Assembly: GCA_023515745.1 (NCBI GenBank)
Contig: JALECJ010000256.1
Coordinates: forward strand, 124,001-188,000
DNA length: 64,000 nt
Reading direction: 5' to 3'
Source of the DNA: Amoeboaphelidium protococcarum
Lineage: Eukaryota > Aphelidiomycota > Aphelidea
Shown here piece after piece: positions 1 through 11,173 of the stretch; the first letter of the stretch is position 1; each line of letters begins with the position of its first letter. The position numbers and the translations under genes were made by a program. Below the pieces are notes generated by a model. The model was given only the letters and a program-made list of their open reading frames with translations, searched no databases and was not told the DNA's origin.

Positions 1-336
1 TAACTCGCTGCTCCAGTTAGCGCTGGTGCATCATTAAGCGGCGTGCCTGCTGCACAAGCTGCATAGTAATAAGTCAATGGGAATACTGGGTCTAATACGA
101 ATGCACCTGTTGCTGGTGCTTCTGACAGTAAGCAAGCAACTGCTATCTTAAATCCTGCATAACCAGCTGGTTAACCTGCGCTTAAATCAGATCAAAAACC
201 TGCTGTGAAGGCGCCGACTCCTTAACCTGCTAAGTTGCCGACTTCCTAACCCGCTAAGGCACCAGCTCCTAAGGTGACAGCTCCTAAGGCGCCAGCTCCC
301 AAACCAGCTTCTGCACCTAAATCTAATAGTAAGTGA
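1..336 (+). CDS. Secreted Ala/Pro/Gln-rich repeat protein, 3' end only (paralogue of 4477-6939)
   Basis: Frame 1 is open from the first base to a TGA at 334-336 when TAA and TAG are read as Gln. The protein part is the low-complexity C-terminal tail: Ala, Pro, Gln and Ser rich, ending in repeated PAPKAPAPK units and a terminal SNSK. It is nearly identical to the tail of the complete paralogue at 4477-6939, which supports the reading and the reassigned code. The N-terminal part, expected to hold a signal peptide and GDR...EGWSDE repeats, lies outside the window. Function unknown; by analogy with the paralogue, a secreted or surface protein. Confidence 0.8.
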
Positions 337-682
337 AGATTCAAAGTAACTGAATATTGAATCCAATGTGATGGTTTAAATGAATGAATAAATTAAAAAT
401 ATAGTATTATTTCAACAATCTCGGTTATATGAATATTCATTGTACTAAATAGAGAACAAGTTCTTTTATCATCTATTATAAGATTCTGACAAACGCTTAC
501 TACATTATTATCTGCAATAATAAACGATGTGACAATAACGACCTATTCAATAACTGGGTGGATTAATACAAGACACGAAGGGACAGTCAATAACTTTATA
601 CACAAAGTAATGCACCAGACAATAAAGCATAAAGCTAAAGCTTGCTAGACTCCAACGACACCTGATACGAAAATCTTAATCA
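337..682. other. Convergent intergenic region (copy 1)
   Basis: AT-rich spacer between two convergent 3' ends, mirrored by 6940-7276. No gene or RNA seen. Confidence 0.6.
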
Positions 683-905
683 TCATTAGCCATACTTTGA
701 TCGACCTCTAGCCTTCTTCTATCGTTATTCCCTAAACCGTCTATTCAACTCTTCCTCATTAAGAACAGCCTGATGAGCAAGGTATTGAATGTTGTGCTTC
801 CTAATCTAATTCGCAGTTACATCAAATCCACTTTACTTTGGCCTCTTACCTGCCTGTTGCTACTACTGCGACTAATACTTATTTTACATCTCAATCTCTC
901 CAGTC
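683..905 (-). pseudogene. PRCC-like C-terminal fragment carried by the duplication
   Basis: On the minus strand this encodes the last ~74 residues of the PRCC-like protein found complete at 7277-8161, including the KHNIQYLAHQA core and the RSKYG end. One substitution turns the terminal TAT codon into TAA (Gln) just before the TGA stop. Upstream of position 905 the similarity to the intact gene ends and the frame soon meets TGA, so the 5' three quarters of the gene is missing. It is best read as a truncated copy created by the segmental duplication. Confidence 0.75.
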
Positions 906-1321
906 CAAAATCTAAATTTTTTATATCACTGCTCTCATTTACTGGCTCTATAGCAATGGCTTCCAAGCAAGTATTGTTTCAAGCGAATGGTGTCGAGGTT
1001 AGATAAATAGCCGAGGTTGTGCGTCTGAATCCGAATCAAATTGCTGACGGTCTAAATGCGATTATCTTCTACTTATAAGTTCAAACGTGCACCAACTGTG
1101 ACACCAATTGTGACACTTATAAATAGATCATCTTCTGATTGGCCCGCCATTCCAATATCTTGATCCAGCCAATCAGTGGCCAAGTTGAGCATTTCCACAG
1201 CTTCCCATCGCGTTTCAGCTACGCTTCCCCATTTTCATAATCCTTTTCCTCATTAACAACTGTACTTGGTCAAAATAATCGTATCACAAATCAAATCAAA
1301 TCTACTGCAAGAAAAGAAATC
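906..1321. other. Intergenic, promoter region of the orphan gene
   Basis: No convincing open frame. It contains the breakpoint of the duplication at its left edge and the presumed promoter of the gene starting at 1322. Confidence 0.5.
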
Positions 1322-2230
1322 ATGCCTACTTATTTTAATGGTGTTGTCGGCTTTATCAGTGCCCAGGACTAGCTTGGCACTCCTGTCTCCAAGCAGGGTT
1401 CCGCGGTGAGTTACAAGTATCCTCTGATGGTGGATGGCGTCTGCGCCACCGAAGCTGATATTGATTAGCCGATCCGTTTATCTGTCTGGCCAAATGATCA
1501 AAAGTTAATTCAAATCCCACAACTTGATGAGTCGTACATGGTATCCGGCGAGTTGCACGTCAGTGACTCTGGAATACCTACCGTGGTTGTTGAACGAATG
1601 TTTCGTATTGAGCTCATGTGCGATTACATTCCAATGCCAATGGTGTCAGTGTTTGGTCCTATAGCGTTGAAACAAGCCGGAGTTGTAACCACAACGGTTG
1701 ACACCTATGTTTCGGCTGCTAAAAAAACTCAAACTTTCACTGCAAAAGCCGAGTTCCTCGAATAACGCTATGGCAGAGGGTTATCCAGCGCGTCAATTGG
1801 TAGCACGTTGGTTAGTCATGGCCTTTTGCGCAAAATCACGAAAACTGAAATCAATCTCATGTAGTCTGTCGTTCAGCAAATACGCTCGACGCCAGCAGCC
1901 AGTACTCCCATGAAAGCTGGGAGTTTCTGGACTAATAAGAAACGCCGCGTTAACTCTGAACAAACTTCCTCCCCTTAGTCTGTCACTCCTCCTTCCATGC
2001 AATCCTCCACTTCATCCTCTGCTTAACAATCTTCGAGCAAAATGGTGGCGCCATCTTCCATTACGGATAATGAGGTAGGGGTGTCTAACGATCAATAATC
2101 ATCTTCTGATTCGGTCGATGCGGTGTAAAATGAAGCAATTGACATCACAAGTGATGCGGACTCTCCTTAAAATGATCAAGTGGTTCCTCTCAAAAAAGCA
2201 ACACGTCGTTAAAGAAAAGGCAAGCGATGA
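1322..2230 (+). CDS. Orphan protein, basic Ser/Gln-rich tail
   Basis: An open frame of 302 residues with UAR as Gln, from the first ATG to a TGA at 2228-2230. Residues 1-150 look globular and beta-rich (MPTYFNGVVGFISAQDQ start). Residues 185-300 are Ser/Gln/Pro-rich, with two basic clusters (NKKRR near residue 203 and a terminal RRQRKGKR) that resemble nuclear localisation signals. I do not recognise the family. Codon choice matches the neighbours (GCT, CCT, AAG). It lies between a duplicated secreted-protein gene and a pseudogene, so a mobile or rapidly evolving origin is possible but not shown. Confidence 0.6.
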
Positions 2231-3413
2231 CGAATTATATACTTGAAAATGGTGTAGTTTATGATTGATGAAAATGAATGAAATGAATAAATGAATTTAA
2301 GTGTGGTGATGTTAGTCTTTGTACTTAGCCGAATGTATTTCATTGCAGTCTGATCAGTCTAATGTTATATCGTTATACTCAACTCTGCACATGCTGATAT
2401 TATATCTCTCTTCATTGTATTTGTATATTGATACATCGACTAAAGGTCTGACGAGCATTAAATTAAAAATCTATCAAATATTACCAATTAGAGCTAGATT
2501 ATGCACCTACACACAAGCCAACAATAAAGGTCGACTCCCAAACCATCCTTCACGAATTATGTGAAAAATTGTAGGATCCATATTGAGAGAGTTCTAACAT
2601 CCGCGCGCGCACGCGCGCGCGGCAGCCTTGTCAACCAAATGAGAAATCAAGACCAAGAATTTGATAATGCTAGCGATTTTGTTTAAAAGCAATACGCAAT
2701 TACAGAGTTTTTGGATTAATAAGGTTAATAAAAAGATGAATAATGAAATTTGATACAGATATGAAATTTTAGATATACTGTAACTTGTGTAATAATCAGC
2801 TACAATACTTTGATTAATCATGCACTGCAACGCCGTCTTGATGCAACACAAATGATAACGCGTCTTGATCGGGCGCGCAAGTTGCAAGACGCGTGCGACA
2901 GGTGAAGTATCTAAGTGTTAAGATAGCCTACTTCTATTAAAGAATGTGCTGTTTCAAGTGCACATTCTATTCATCCAACACGAGTCATTGATCGATAACA
3001 CCTACGGATACAAATGCGTCGTATTCCATCTAATAATTTACATCGAAGACATCAAGAACTGTCGCTATTTAGCGAGTAAGCAGAGAAAATTTATCGATGA
3101 CTTACAGAGTATACGGTCGTTCAACAGCGATTGTAAGCATCAAAATGAGGCACGACTTGGCCGCTTATGAGCATATCGAGATAACTGAATGATAGGAAGC
3201 TTAACACCAAGACGCGTCATTTGTAGAGCGTAAGACTTGCTGGTTTCACAGCCTGATTCCTCAACGCAAATCTCAATGCCACCTTCTTTACTTAAGACTT
3301 TATTAAAAAATTGTGTCGCCCGTTTCTTACATCATTTTCCTTTCATTCCCTCTTTAAACGTATCCTATTGTATACACTTGGCTGGAAAGTTGACTGTTTC
3401 AGCTGATGATATC
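2231..3413. other. Gene-poor AT-rich region
   Basis: About 1.2 kb without a supported gene on either strand. Short frames exist but have no recognisable motif and are within what an alphabet with a single stop codon gives by chance. It holds a 22-base alternating CG palindrome at 2601-2622. Confidence 0.5.
2601..2622. repeat. Alternating CG palindrome (Z-DNA-prone)
   Basis: Twenty-two bases of alternating C and G broken by a single A, in a region otherwise about 65% AT. Alternating purine-pyrimidine CG runs are the classical Z-DNA-forming sequence, and this one is also nearly self-complementary. Confidence 0.8.
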
Positions 3414-3910
3414 ATGGTATAATATTTAGTGGATCCAAATTCTTGAAGTAATAACAGTCACCTTAAGTTGCTAAATCTTGATATTAATTGGCTTGTCAAT
3501 TTTGATGCCAAGTAGATATCTGGAAGTGTTCAGAACAAGTTTGTAGTCTCTGCCACTGAAGTGCATTATATCATATTGGACACTTATGAGAGCCCTTGAT
3601 CGCTGTGGAGAGGCTGGACGTAAATTGGCCATCAATACGCTGAAATTTGCGTCGTATCACTCTATTTGTGCCTCTTTAGTAGCGAAAGATTTGAAGATTA
3701 AGTTTGAATGACTATTATGATTGCCTACCGTATATGGAAACTTCTGATATCGTATTAAATTTAGAAGCTTATAGCTATCGGCTCTCAAGGATTGTGCCTT
3801 TAATTGACACTGTTGTTCTATTTGTGCGCGCTTCTGGGATGTTAATCCCTTCACTGATACGGTAAAAATTTAAAATCGTTTTTGATCAGTATGTCATGTG
3901 CGTCAAGTTA
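3414..3910 (+). pseudogene. Decayed N-terminal part of a leukotriene-A4-hydrolase-like M1 aminopeptidase
   Basis: Reading the plus strand across frames gives family landmarks in the right order. First is a start ATG followed by DPNS; then an LDINWLVNFDAKQISGSV-like stretch equal to the first beta strands of LTA4H-type peptidases; then ILDTYES. A frameshift follows, then LKFASYHS, and after a further shift CSICARFWDVNPFTDTVK, which corresponds to the CQ.IHAR...P..DTPSVK segment of the family. In-frame TGA codons (for example near 3445 and 3598) and at least two frameshifts rule out a working product. The zinc-binding HExxH region is absent. It is a 5' relic of about 500 bases. Confidence 0.75.
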
Positions 3911-4476
3911 TGTTAAGACATCATGAATCGAAATAGCAACCTGATCACATCTACTGTATTTTTGCAGATATATAGATTGGCTTTCATTCGCTTTTACTTT
4001 ACTAAATTTGGATGGCTATGGCTCACTCATTACAAAGCACATTAACGGTATGAGAATTTTTAGTTTATACACGACCAAAAAGGCATTCTTTATAAACGTG
4101 TGAGATATCTTTAAGATCCTGGGGTATAAAGACTCTTTGGTCACAGTGCAGATCAAAGTTAGTCAATGTTACATGTTGATTGAGGTAACACGATCGATTG
4201 TGTAATGATACCACTCTAGATGTGTTACATCGCCAATCTAAATCTTCATACCCTGATTAGGTTACATCTATTACTTATCTCATTGGTCATCGTAATTGAC
4301 TCCAAATGAGATTGGACGGTCACAATGAACACAATGGTCACAAGAATCACTTTCGTGTCACCGTATAAAGGCTTAACAGAATCTGCATTACCTTTATCCA
4401 CTATGAAACACTGAAGCAAAAATTTTATACTACTAACATAACATTATACCTTAAAGCAATTTATTATATCGCAATT
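3911..4476. other. Intergenic, upstream of the secreted repeat gene
   Basis: No gene seen. It contains the presumed promoter of 4477-6939. Confidence 0.5.
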
Positions 4477-6939
4477 ATGAAAGCCTCTATTTTTTATATC
4501 ATTTGTGCTACTCTGGCACTGTCTATCCCGTTGAATATGCAAAATGGTCTCTCTCAGAATCTGTACAAACGTTAAGCTGTTGGTGCTGGTAACTTGGAAG
4601 AGTCTGCGCAAGCCTAGGGAAGCGAAGAACCAGCTGTGGGGCCTGCTGAGCTTTCTCAAGAATAGTAAATGGCTAAGTACGAAGCGCGTGTGTAGAGCAA
4701 CCAACTGCAGGGGGCCACTAAACAAATCTTAACAGGCAGCTTGGGTGATCGTCTCGTGGTGGATGCCTTTGAATTCGATGGAAATCCTGAGCCTGTTGGT
4801 CTGAAAAGCGCTGACACTCTTAAACAAGAAGGTTGGAGCGATGAATAGATCGGAAGTCTCAGAAAAATGGATCAAGACTATCGGTAGGCTCAATAAGCAG
4901 TTGCTATTGGTTTAGTTAATGAAAATCCTAATCTTTTCCCAGCCTAAGGTCCTCCGTAATCAAATCCTGCTGGGAATCCATCTGCTGATGGAACTCCATA
5001 GTAAGCTGGCACCGCTGAAGCCCCAACATCTGAAGGGGGAGTTACTGTGGATTAGTTTAATGTTATTAGCGATGCACGTCAGGAAAGCCCCGAGATACAA
5101 GCCATTAACCAACGAATCTCTGAAGAACGTGTGGGTGATCGTCCAGTGGCTTCTGCTTTTTAATAGGATGACATGGGCTTTTTCTCCACCTTGAAAGATG
5201 ATGCTGCGCTGAAGAAGGAAGGCTGGAGTGATGAATAAATAAGCAGCCTCAAAAGTCTAAATGATGAACTAGATAATGCGGAGACAAAAGTCGTTTATAA
5301 TGCAATGAACTAAAATCCTAAACTTTTTCCGGCCGAAGATCCTGCATCAGCCCCATAACCTGGGCCTGCTTCTAATCCATCTACAACTGGTCCCTTTCGA
5401 TAAGCTGAAACAGGGGCGCCTGGTACTTCAAGTGGTGCTTCTGATCAATAAGCTGGAATTGGAGCGCCTGTCTCTGAATAAAGCAGTGGCTAGTCTGCAC
5501 AAGTCTAGGGGAGTGATGCACCAGCCTCGGAGGGTTAAGAGTTACCGCTAACTGAATAATAATATGATGCTATAAGCAACGCGCGTTCTCGAAGCAGCGA
5601 CGTACAAGGTGTCACCCAGCGAATATAAGACAGTTTGGGTGATCGTCCTATGGAAGATGCTTTTCAAATCAATAAATTTGGTCAGCCTATTGATTTGCAA
5701 ACCGATGCTATACTTAAACAATAGGGCTGGACTGATGAATAGGTGAGTAATTTCAGAAAGTTGGATCAAGACTTGGAGTAGGCTGATACAGCAGTTATTA
5801 GTGATGTAATGAAACAAAATCCTACGCTTTTCCTAAATGTAAGACCTCCATAATCAAATCCTGCTCAAAATCCATCTGCAAATGGCGCTCCTTAGTCAGC
5901 TGCCTCTGATACGCCACAGCCATTAAATAATGCACCTGCTGATGGAGCTGCTGGGAGCACAAACGCAGTCTCTGGCACCGCTGAAGAACCATCGTCTGAT
6001 GGTGGAATGACTGCGGATTAGTATAAAGCTATTGCTGATGCGAAGTAGTAAAGCCCCGAAATACAAGGTCTTTACCAACGAATCTCGAACGAACGTTTGG
6101 GTGATCGTCCCCTGACTGATGCTTTTGAAAGTGATGGTAATGGTGCCTTTTATGCTCTGAAAGTCGATGAAAACTTGAAGAAGGAAGGCTGGAGTGATGA
6201 AGAAATAAGCAGTCTCAACAACTTACATAATGAACTTTACTAGGCGGAGCAAGCAGCCAGGAATAAGGCAATTGGCCAAAATCCTGAGCTTTTTCCAAAC
6301 GAAGCTGCTGCACTAGCCCCTAACTCATAGCCTGGTGATAATCCATCTGCAAATGGCTCACCTTAGTCAACCGAATCAAAAGTCCCGGGTACTCCACCAC
6401 CGACCGATAAACCAGCCGATGCCCCTGCTGCTGACAGTGCTGCAATGACTCCTACTCCACCAGCTAATGCTGCTGTCCCTGCTCCATCCGGTGGAATGGC
6501 TTCTCCACCTGAGGCAGCAACCAATCCTCAAGCTCTTGTTTCCTAACCCGCTGCTCCAGTTAGCGCTGGTGCATCATTAAGCGGGGTGCCTACACAAGCT
6601 GCATAGTAATAAGTCAATGGGAATACTGGGTCTAATACGAATGCACCCGTTGCTGGTGGTTCTGACAGTAAGCAAGCAACTGCTGGCTTAAATCCTGCAA
6701 AACCAGCTGGTTAGCCTGCACTTAAATAAGATCAAAAACCTGCTGTAAATGCGCCGACTCCTTAGTCTGCCAAGTTGCCAACTTCCTAACCCGCTAAGGT
6801 ACCACCAGCTCCTAAGGTGACAACTCCTAAGGTGACAACTCCTAAGGCGACAACTCCTAAAGCGCCAGCTCCTAAGGCACCAGCTCCCAAGGCGCCAGCT
6901 CCGAAACCAGCATCTGCACCTAAAACTAATAGTAAGTGA
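4477..6939 (+). CDS. Secreted protein with four GDR...EGWSDE repeats and Ala/Pro/Lys tail
   Basis: One frame of 820 residues runs from ATG 4477 to TGA 6937-6939 with dozens of TAA/TAG codons read as Gln. Residues 1-25 are a signal peptide (MKASIFYIICATLALSI), followed near residue 32 by a dibasic YKR that could be a Kex2-type site. Four degenerate repeats of ~85 residues (about 75-160, 195-285, 370-455 and 520-610) share the plan LGDRP..DAF...LK.EGWSDEQISSL..L..EL..AE...NP.LFP. Pro/Ala/Ser/Gln-rich linkers separate them. Residues 640-820 are low-complexity, ending in PAPKAPAPK units. No transmembrane segment follows the signal peptide. Family not recognised. A secreted, wall or adhesive role is inference. 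A paralogue ends at position 336. Confidence 0.85.
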
Positions 6940-7497
6940 AGATTCAAAGTAACTGAATATTGAATCCAATGTGATGGTTTAAATGAATGAATAAATTAAA
7001 AATATAGTATTATTTCAACAATCTCGGTTATATGAAATTATTGTACTAAATAGAGAACAAGTTCTTTTATCATCTATTATAAGATTCTGACAAACGCTTA
7101 CTACATTATTATCTGCAATCATAGACAGTGTGACAATAACGACTTATTCAATAACTGGGTGTACTAATACAAGACACGACGCGACAACCAATAATTTTTT
7201 ACACAAAGTAATGCACCAGACAATAAAGCATAAAGCTTGCTAGACTCCACGACACCCGATACGAAAATCTTAATCATCAATAGCCATACTTTGATCGACC
7301 TCTAGCCTTCTTCTATCGTTATTCTCTAAACCGTCTATTCAACTCTTCCTCATTAAGAACAGCCTGATGAGCAAGGTATTGAATGTTGTGCTTCCTGATC
7401 TAATTCGCAGTAACATCAAATCCACTTTAATTTGGCCTCTTACCTGCCTGTTGCTACTACTGCGACTAATAGTTTTACATCTCAATCTCTCTAGTCC
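6544..7497. repeat. Segmental duplication, copy 2
   Basis: Counterpart of 1-905. It starts inside the secreted-protein gene and ends inside the PRCC-like gene, with a sharp loss of similarity after AGTCC at 7493-7497. In this copy both flanking genes are complete, so it is the source-like copy. Confidence 0.95.
6940..7276. other. Convergent intergenic region (copy 2)
   Basis: AT-rich spacer between two 3' ends, homologous to 337-682. Nothing else seen. Confidence 0.6.
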
Positions 7498-8161
7498 GCT
7501 TACCGCTGATGGCATCTTCCCTACTTACCAAATCAGTCAGATTGATCTCTTTAATCTAATTGTCTTTCGCTGGAATTTTATCACCTGGCATATGCGGCAG
7601 ATCATAGTCTTACTGCAATGGTTCATCGCTGCCACTTTAATCGATAGGATAATCTCCAGTGACACCGTCTTCATCAGAATATCCATCGCTGTCATTTTAA
7701 GAGACTAACTATTCAGCAACATCAATATCATCTTGGAGTTAATCAATACCATCACCAGATAATTGAGGAATAATCTACTACTGAGCCGTATCTTGATCCG
7801 CTTCTGCACCGAACGCTTTGTCCACAGTCTCTACTTAATCTCCACCACCGCCATCATCATCCCCATCAACTAAATCATTAACAGAGTCCGTCTGATCATC
7901 TTTCACCATATTCACAGGCTCTGGAAGTTGAAGCAAAAACTTTTTATTAGGCACATTAGCAGATTAGAGATTGACATTTTAAGAAGACGAATTCAGCGTT
8001 GATGATTGCTCAGCTTGACTAGAATTATAAGATCGCAATCGTAGTATATCCTTTGAATTCACTTTACTATCTAATTTGCTTTATTATTATTATGTAGCAT
8101 TTTTATTACTATTCTTATTTCTATTCCGCAGAAGGCTTTCGTTAATCAGGTTTTAATTCAT
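7277..8161 (-). CDS. PRCC: PRCC-like nuclear/splicing-associated protein
   Basis: 294 residues from ATG at 8161 to TGA at 7277-7279. The last ~40 residues, IRKHNIQYLAHQA...EEL...RFREQRQKK...SKYGY, match the conserved C-terminus of the PRCC family (RKHQITYL.HQAKE.E.EL...AKYGF). PRCC is a nuclear protein tied to pre-mRNA splicing and the MAD2B checkpoint in animals. Residues 1-210 are low-complexity: Asn/Gln/Ser-rich, then strongly acidic (DGDDDGGGG), which is also usual for this family. A Q-rich run precedes the conserved end. Its 3' quarter is duplicated at 683-905. The family call rests on the C-terminus only. Confidence 0.75.
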
Positions 8162-8180
8162 TGCAAACTAATCGTGATGG

Positions 8181-8198
8181 AAAGAGAGAGAGAGAGAG
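8181..8198. repeat. GA dinucleotide repeat between divergent-end genes
   Basis: A run of alternating G and A in the 132-base spacer between the start of the PRCC-like gene and the end of the PPR gene. Likely a simple repeat in the PRCC promoter. Confidence 0.7.
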
Positions 8199-8293
8199 CA
8201 ATGGAGGAATGATGCAGAGTCGAGGAAGGGGGAGATCAAGCAGAGTCTCAAAACTGATCTAAAGAAATGTCTAAAATATAGTATGATTAATGT

Positions 8294-9976
8294 TCATTCT
8301 ATTAACTCACTTAGTGATGCGATAGACGCGTAATTAGATCCAAAAACGTGGCATAATTGGGATGGTTAAAACTTGCGATAAGACGCGCCAGTCTGCAATA
8401 CTTCAAACGCTTTATCAGACTATCCAGTCTAATGATATACAGAGGCAGCAGCGATGAAAACAGACTAATTTCTCACCATGGTGTTATATAGCTCCGCAGT
8501 TGGCACTCTCAATTGATGAAATCCGACAACTTTGGAGAATGCAAGATTTTAGATGGTAGCCATGGAGATTGCCTTTTCCAGGAGTTGATCATATCTCTGC
8601 AGAATTGACATCTTATAACAGCTAAAAATCTAATCTACAAACTGACAACGTTCACTATCAGGTATATTCTTAGTCTTGGCTAATTCGAATAATAGATCAG
8701 AGTATGTGGATGGATGGACCTATTACTCAGCATATGACTTGGCTATTCTTAGTACATCTTCCATAGTTCTGGGATGAGACTATGAATTTTTTAAAGATCT
8801 TTACGTTAACACGCCAACACCAATTGATAAATTTTATAAGCCAATATTATTGATTCCGTTGATATCTTAAATTAGGAACGGACTTTCAGTATTACTACCA
8901 GGAATCTTCATGGATTATTTAATATGAGAGATCGCATCTTAAAATTTATTCAACTTTCCATAATTTATAATCAAATGATTGGTCACCTTGGAGTCTTGGT
9001 GGTCAATGTTCTAATCCCCGGCCAACAGCAGTAAATTAACACACTGATCAAACTCTTCCATATTCTTGCCATCCGCGCACGCATCCAAGTAGCTCAGTAC
9101 GACAGAATTTCTATCCAGTTATGACTATTGACCACCAGCGTGAGAACACCCATTCAACAACCGATCACGTATGCGGCGAGATTCGGAGTAATCACCCATA
9201 GAAGCATATACTCTCATCATTGTACGATCAGCCAGGTGTCTAGAGTAATTCAAGTCGCGACATTTCCTCTGCGCCATCTGATATGCTTTAATACACTGTT
9301 CATAGTCGCCCAGCTTATGATAACACACAATCATTGATACGAAAGACTCTACATTATCCTGGATACCTCTCACCTACATCATATTCTTCACCTGTAATGC
9401 CTTCTAGTAACGACCCATGGTGACGTAATAATGAATGAGCATTGAGAAGAGGGACGCGTTATGGCGACTCTGATCATTCAGTGGGTAATGCTTGACAATA
9501 TCATTGAACGCTTCGTCGACACAATTCTGAATCTTGTAATTATCAACACTGCCATTACTTCTAACTAACAGTTTCAGGTAGTCTTAGATAACAGAGATCG
9601 TTTGCTCAGTCCACACCATTACACCACCGGGAATGCATCTGACTTCTTGATACGCATCTATGGCAGCGGCGATATTCTTTGCATTGATACACTTTTTCAA
9701 CTTGTTCACCTGCGATGAATTACTAATTGGTGTTGTGTCTAACAAGTCTCTGACACGATTGTTATTATTCCAATTATTTTCAGTCTTAACTCTCTACTAT
9801 ATAGACGCGGATACACCTGAAGAATCTTGGGGTCCACGCAGCGACTGCTTTCTACTATCATCCGATGCAGATGCATTTTGCGCACTCTAACTCCAAAGTC
9901 TTTGTTAATTCACAGGCCTATACGCATTGTGAATACGTCCGCGCACACCTTTTATCACCTATCTAGCGGGTATCAT
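8294..9976 (-). CDS. Mitochondrial PPR/TPR-like repeat protein
   Basis: 560 residues from ATG 9976 to TGA 8294-8296, with many UAR codons. The N-terminus (MIPARQVIKGVRGRIHNAYR) is basic and free of acidic residues, as in mitochondrial presequences. Residues ~190-300 hold at least two helix-turn-helix repeats of ~35 residues of pentatricopeptide type: FSMLIHYYVTMGRYQKAL, VSMIVCYHKLGDYEQCIKAY and MRVYASMGDYSESRRIRDRL. Further repeats are likely to ~540. Such proteins bind organellar RNA in expression, splicing or stability; the exact target cannot be told. No intron seen. Confidence 0.75.
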
Positions 9977-10225
9977 TAGTCTACACTGTATTACTTACTA
10001 TATTACTGCTTATAAGGCGAGATGTCTAAAGAGAGAAAGAATGAGATTTATAATCGGTCAGAGCGCGTGACGATCATGAAAATGCACCGAAAATGACGCG
10101 CATCGTTTCATTGCGGCAGATCTCCTCATCGTCATCGCTTTGGGTTGACCAAAAGCGCGACCCAATCAATACTCGTTTCAAGAACAACAACACTGATAAA
10201 GCAAAAATCATCCTTTAACAATTAA

Positions 10226-10936
10226 TCATAACGCACCATCTCCCTTCTTCTTGAGTCCCTTGATGTTTACGCTAATCTTCTGACCCTGTTTGAGGCTAAA
10301 GTCAACTTTTTCAGTTTGTTGCGTTGGTGTATTTTATGCTTTTGATGATGATAGATTTGCATTGTTTTATTGCACATGTCTACACCACAATCAATTGAAG
10401 TTAAACGAAATTAGATTTTACATTAGCAATGATAGTCTTACTTTAAAGAATCTTGCAACACCACGTTAAAGTCAAAAGAGTCATTTCTCTCCTGAAATCC
10501 CAATCCGACAAACGCATGTCTCCCTACACGATTGCATAATAAAAATTTTGGATTGCATAATTTACCCACAGATAGTCTAAAGATTAATACCAGTAGATGC
10601 ATCATCGATTCTTAGAACAAAATATCTTGAAGAGTCTGCAACTGGTTCAACAGCGGCTGTGTTTTGAGCATCGTACTTTGTCTAAGCAAATAGCTATCCA
10701 GTAGATGGGTCTTCCAACTTGATATAACAAGCTCCGCCGTCTTGAACCACTCTCAGCGAGCCAGACCATAAATGCTAATTAACATCCCATTCCGACGCTC
10801 TTCACTATTAAAAATTAGTATGATTATAATTGGAAGATCTTGATGTAAGTAAAGAATACTTGTAGCCTCTATTAGTAGTTCGAGGAGGAATTCTAAACAC
10901 TTGAACCTCTCTAACAGTTAGAAGATTCTGCTCCAT
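10226..10936 (-). CDS. NECAP: NECAP endocytic adaptor (PHear domain), four exons
   Basis: Exons on the minus strand are 10936-10860, 10799-10591, 10523-10442 and 10379-10226 (522 coding bases, 173 residues). Introns are 60, 67 and 62 nt. The NECAP signature is unmistakable: [52 protein letters not shown] and [24 protein letters not shown]. The tail ends [15 protein letters not shown], as in animal and fungal homologues. NECAPs join clathrin adaptor AP-2 in endocytosis through the PHear fold. The in-frame ATG at 10936 gives the usual family N-terminal length. The first intron uses a GAAG acceptor inferred from the protein match. Confidence 0.92.
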
Positions 10937-11173
10937 AATATTTATTGATACTACGACAGTGCCGTATAAAAGCTGTGTGTTGAAAGTCCAAACAGTTTCC
11001 AACGTTAAACGCGGACAGTTGAAACAAAGAGACAATTAACAAAACGCGAACAAACGAGAGAAAACATTCGCGTCAATTCTGTTCAAGCACGACTATTGTT
11101 TCAACTTGGCTGCTATTCCATTCCTGTCTACATATCTCACATATTGTACCACGATATCTAGTACTTTAATATC

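Larger units (their letters stand above)
1..905. repeat. Segmental duplication, copy 1 (continues left of window)
   Basis: This block matches 6544-7497 almost base for base with scattered substitutions and small indels. It carries the 3' end of a secreted repeat-protein gene, the intergenic region, and the 3' end of a convergent PRCC-like gene. Similarity stops abruptly after the shared AGTCC at about 905. The left edge is cut by the window, so the full duplicated unit may be longer. Confidence 0.95.

Noticed and set aside
773-1006. Plus-strand 77-residue Leu-rich open frame (and the sister at 7367-7708)
   Set aside because: It lies antisense to the PRCC-like coding region; its hydrophobic look is the mirror of Gln/Lys codons on the real strand.
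2594-2887. 97-residue minus-strand hydrophobic frame in the gene-poor region
   Set aside because: No signal peptide logic, no motif, runs through the CG palindrome, and its length is ordinary for a code with few stops.
2946-3170. 74-residue plus-strand frame
   Set aside because: No recognisable domain, ends at TGA with nothing in frame on either side; chance cannot be excluded.
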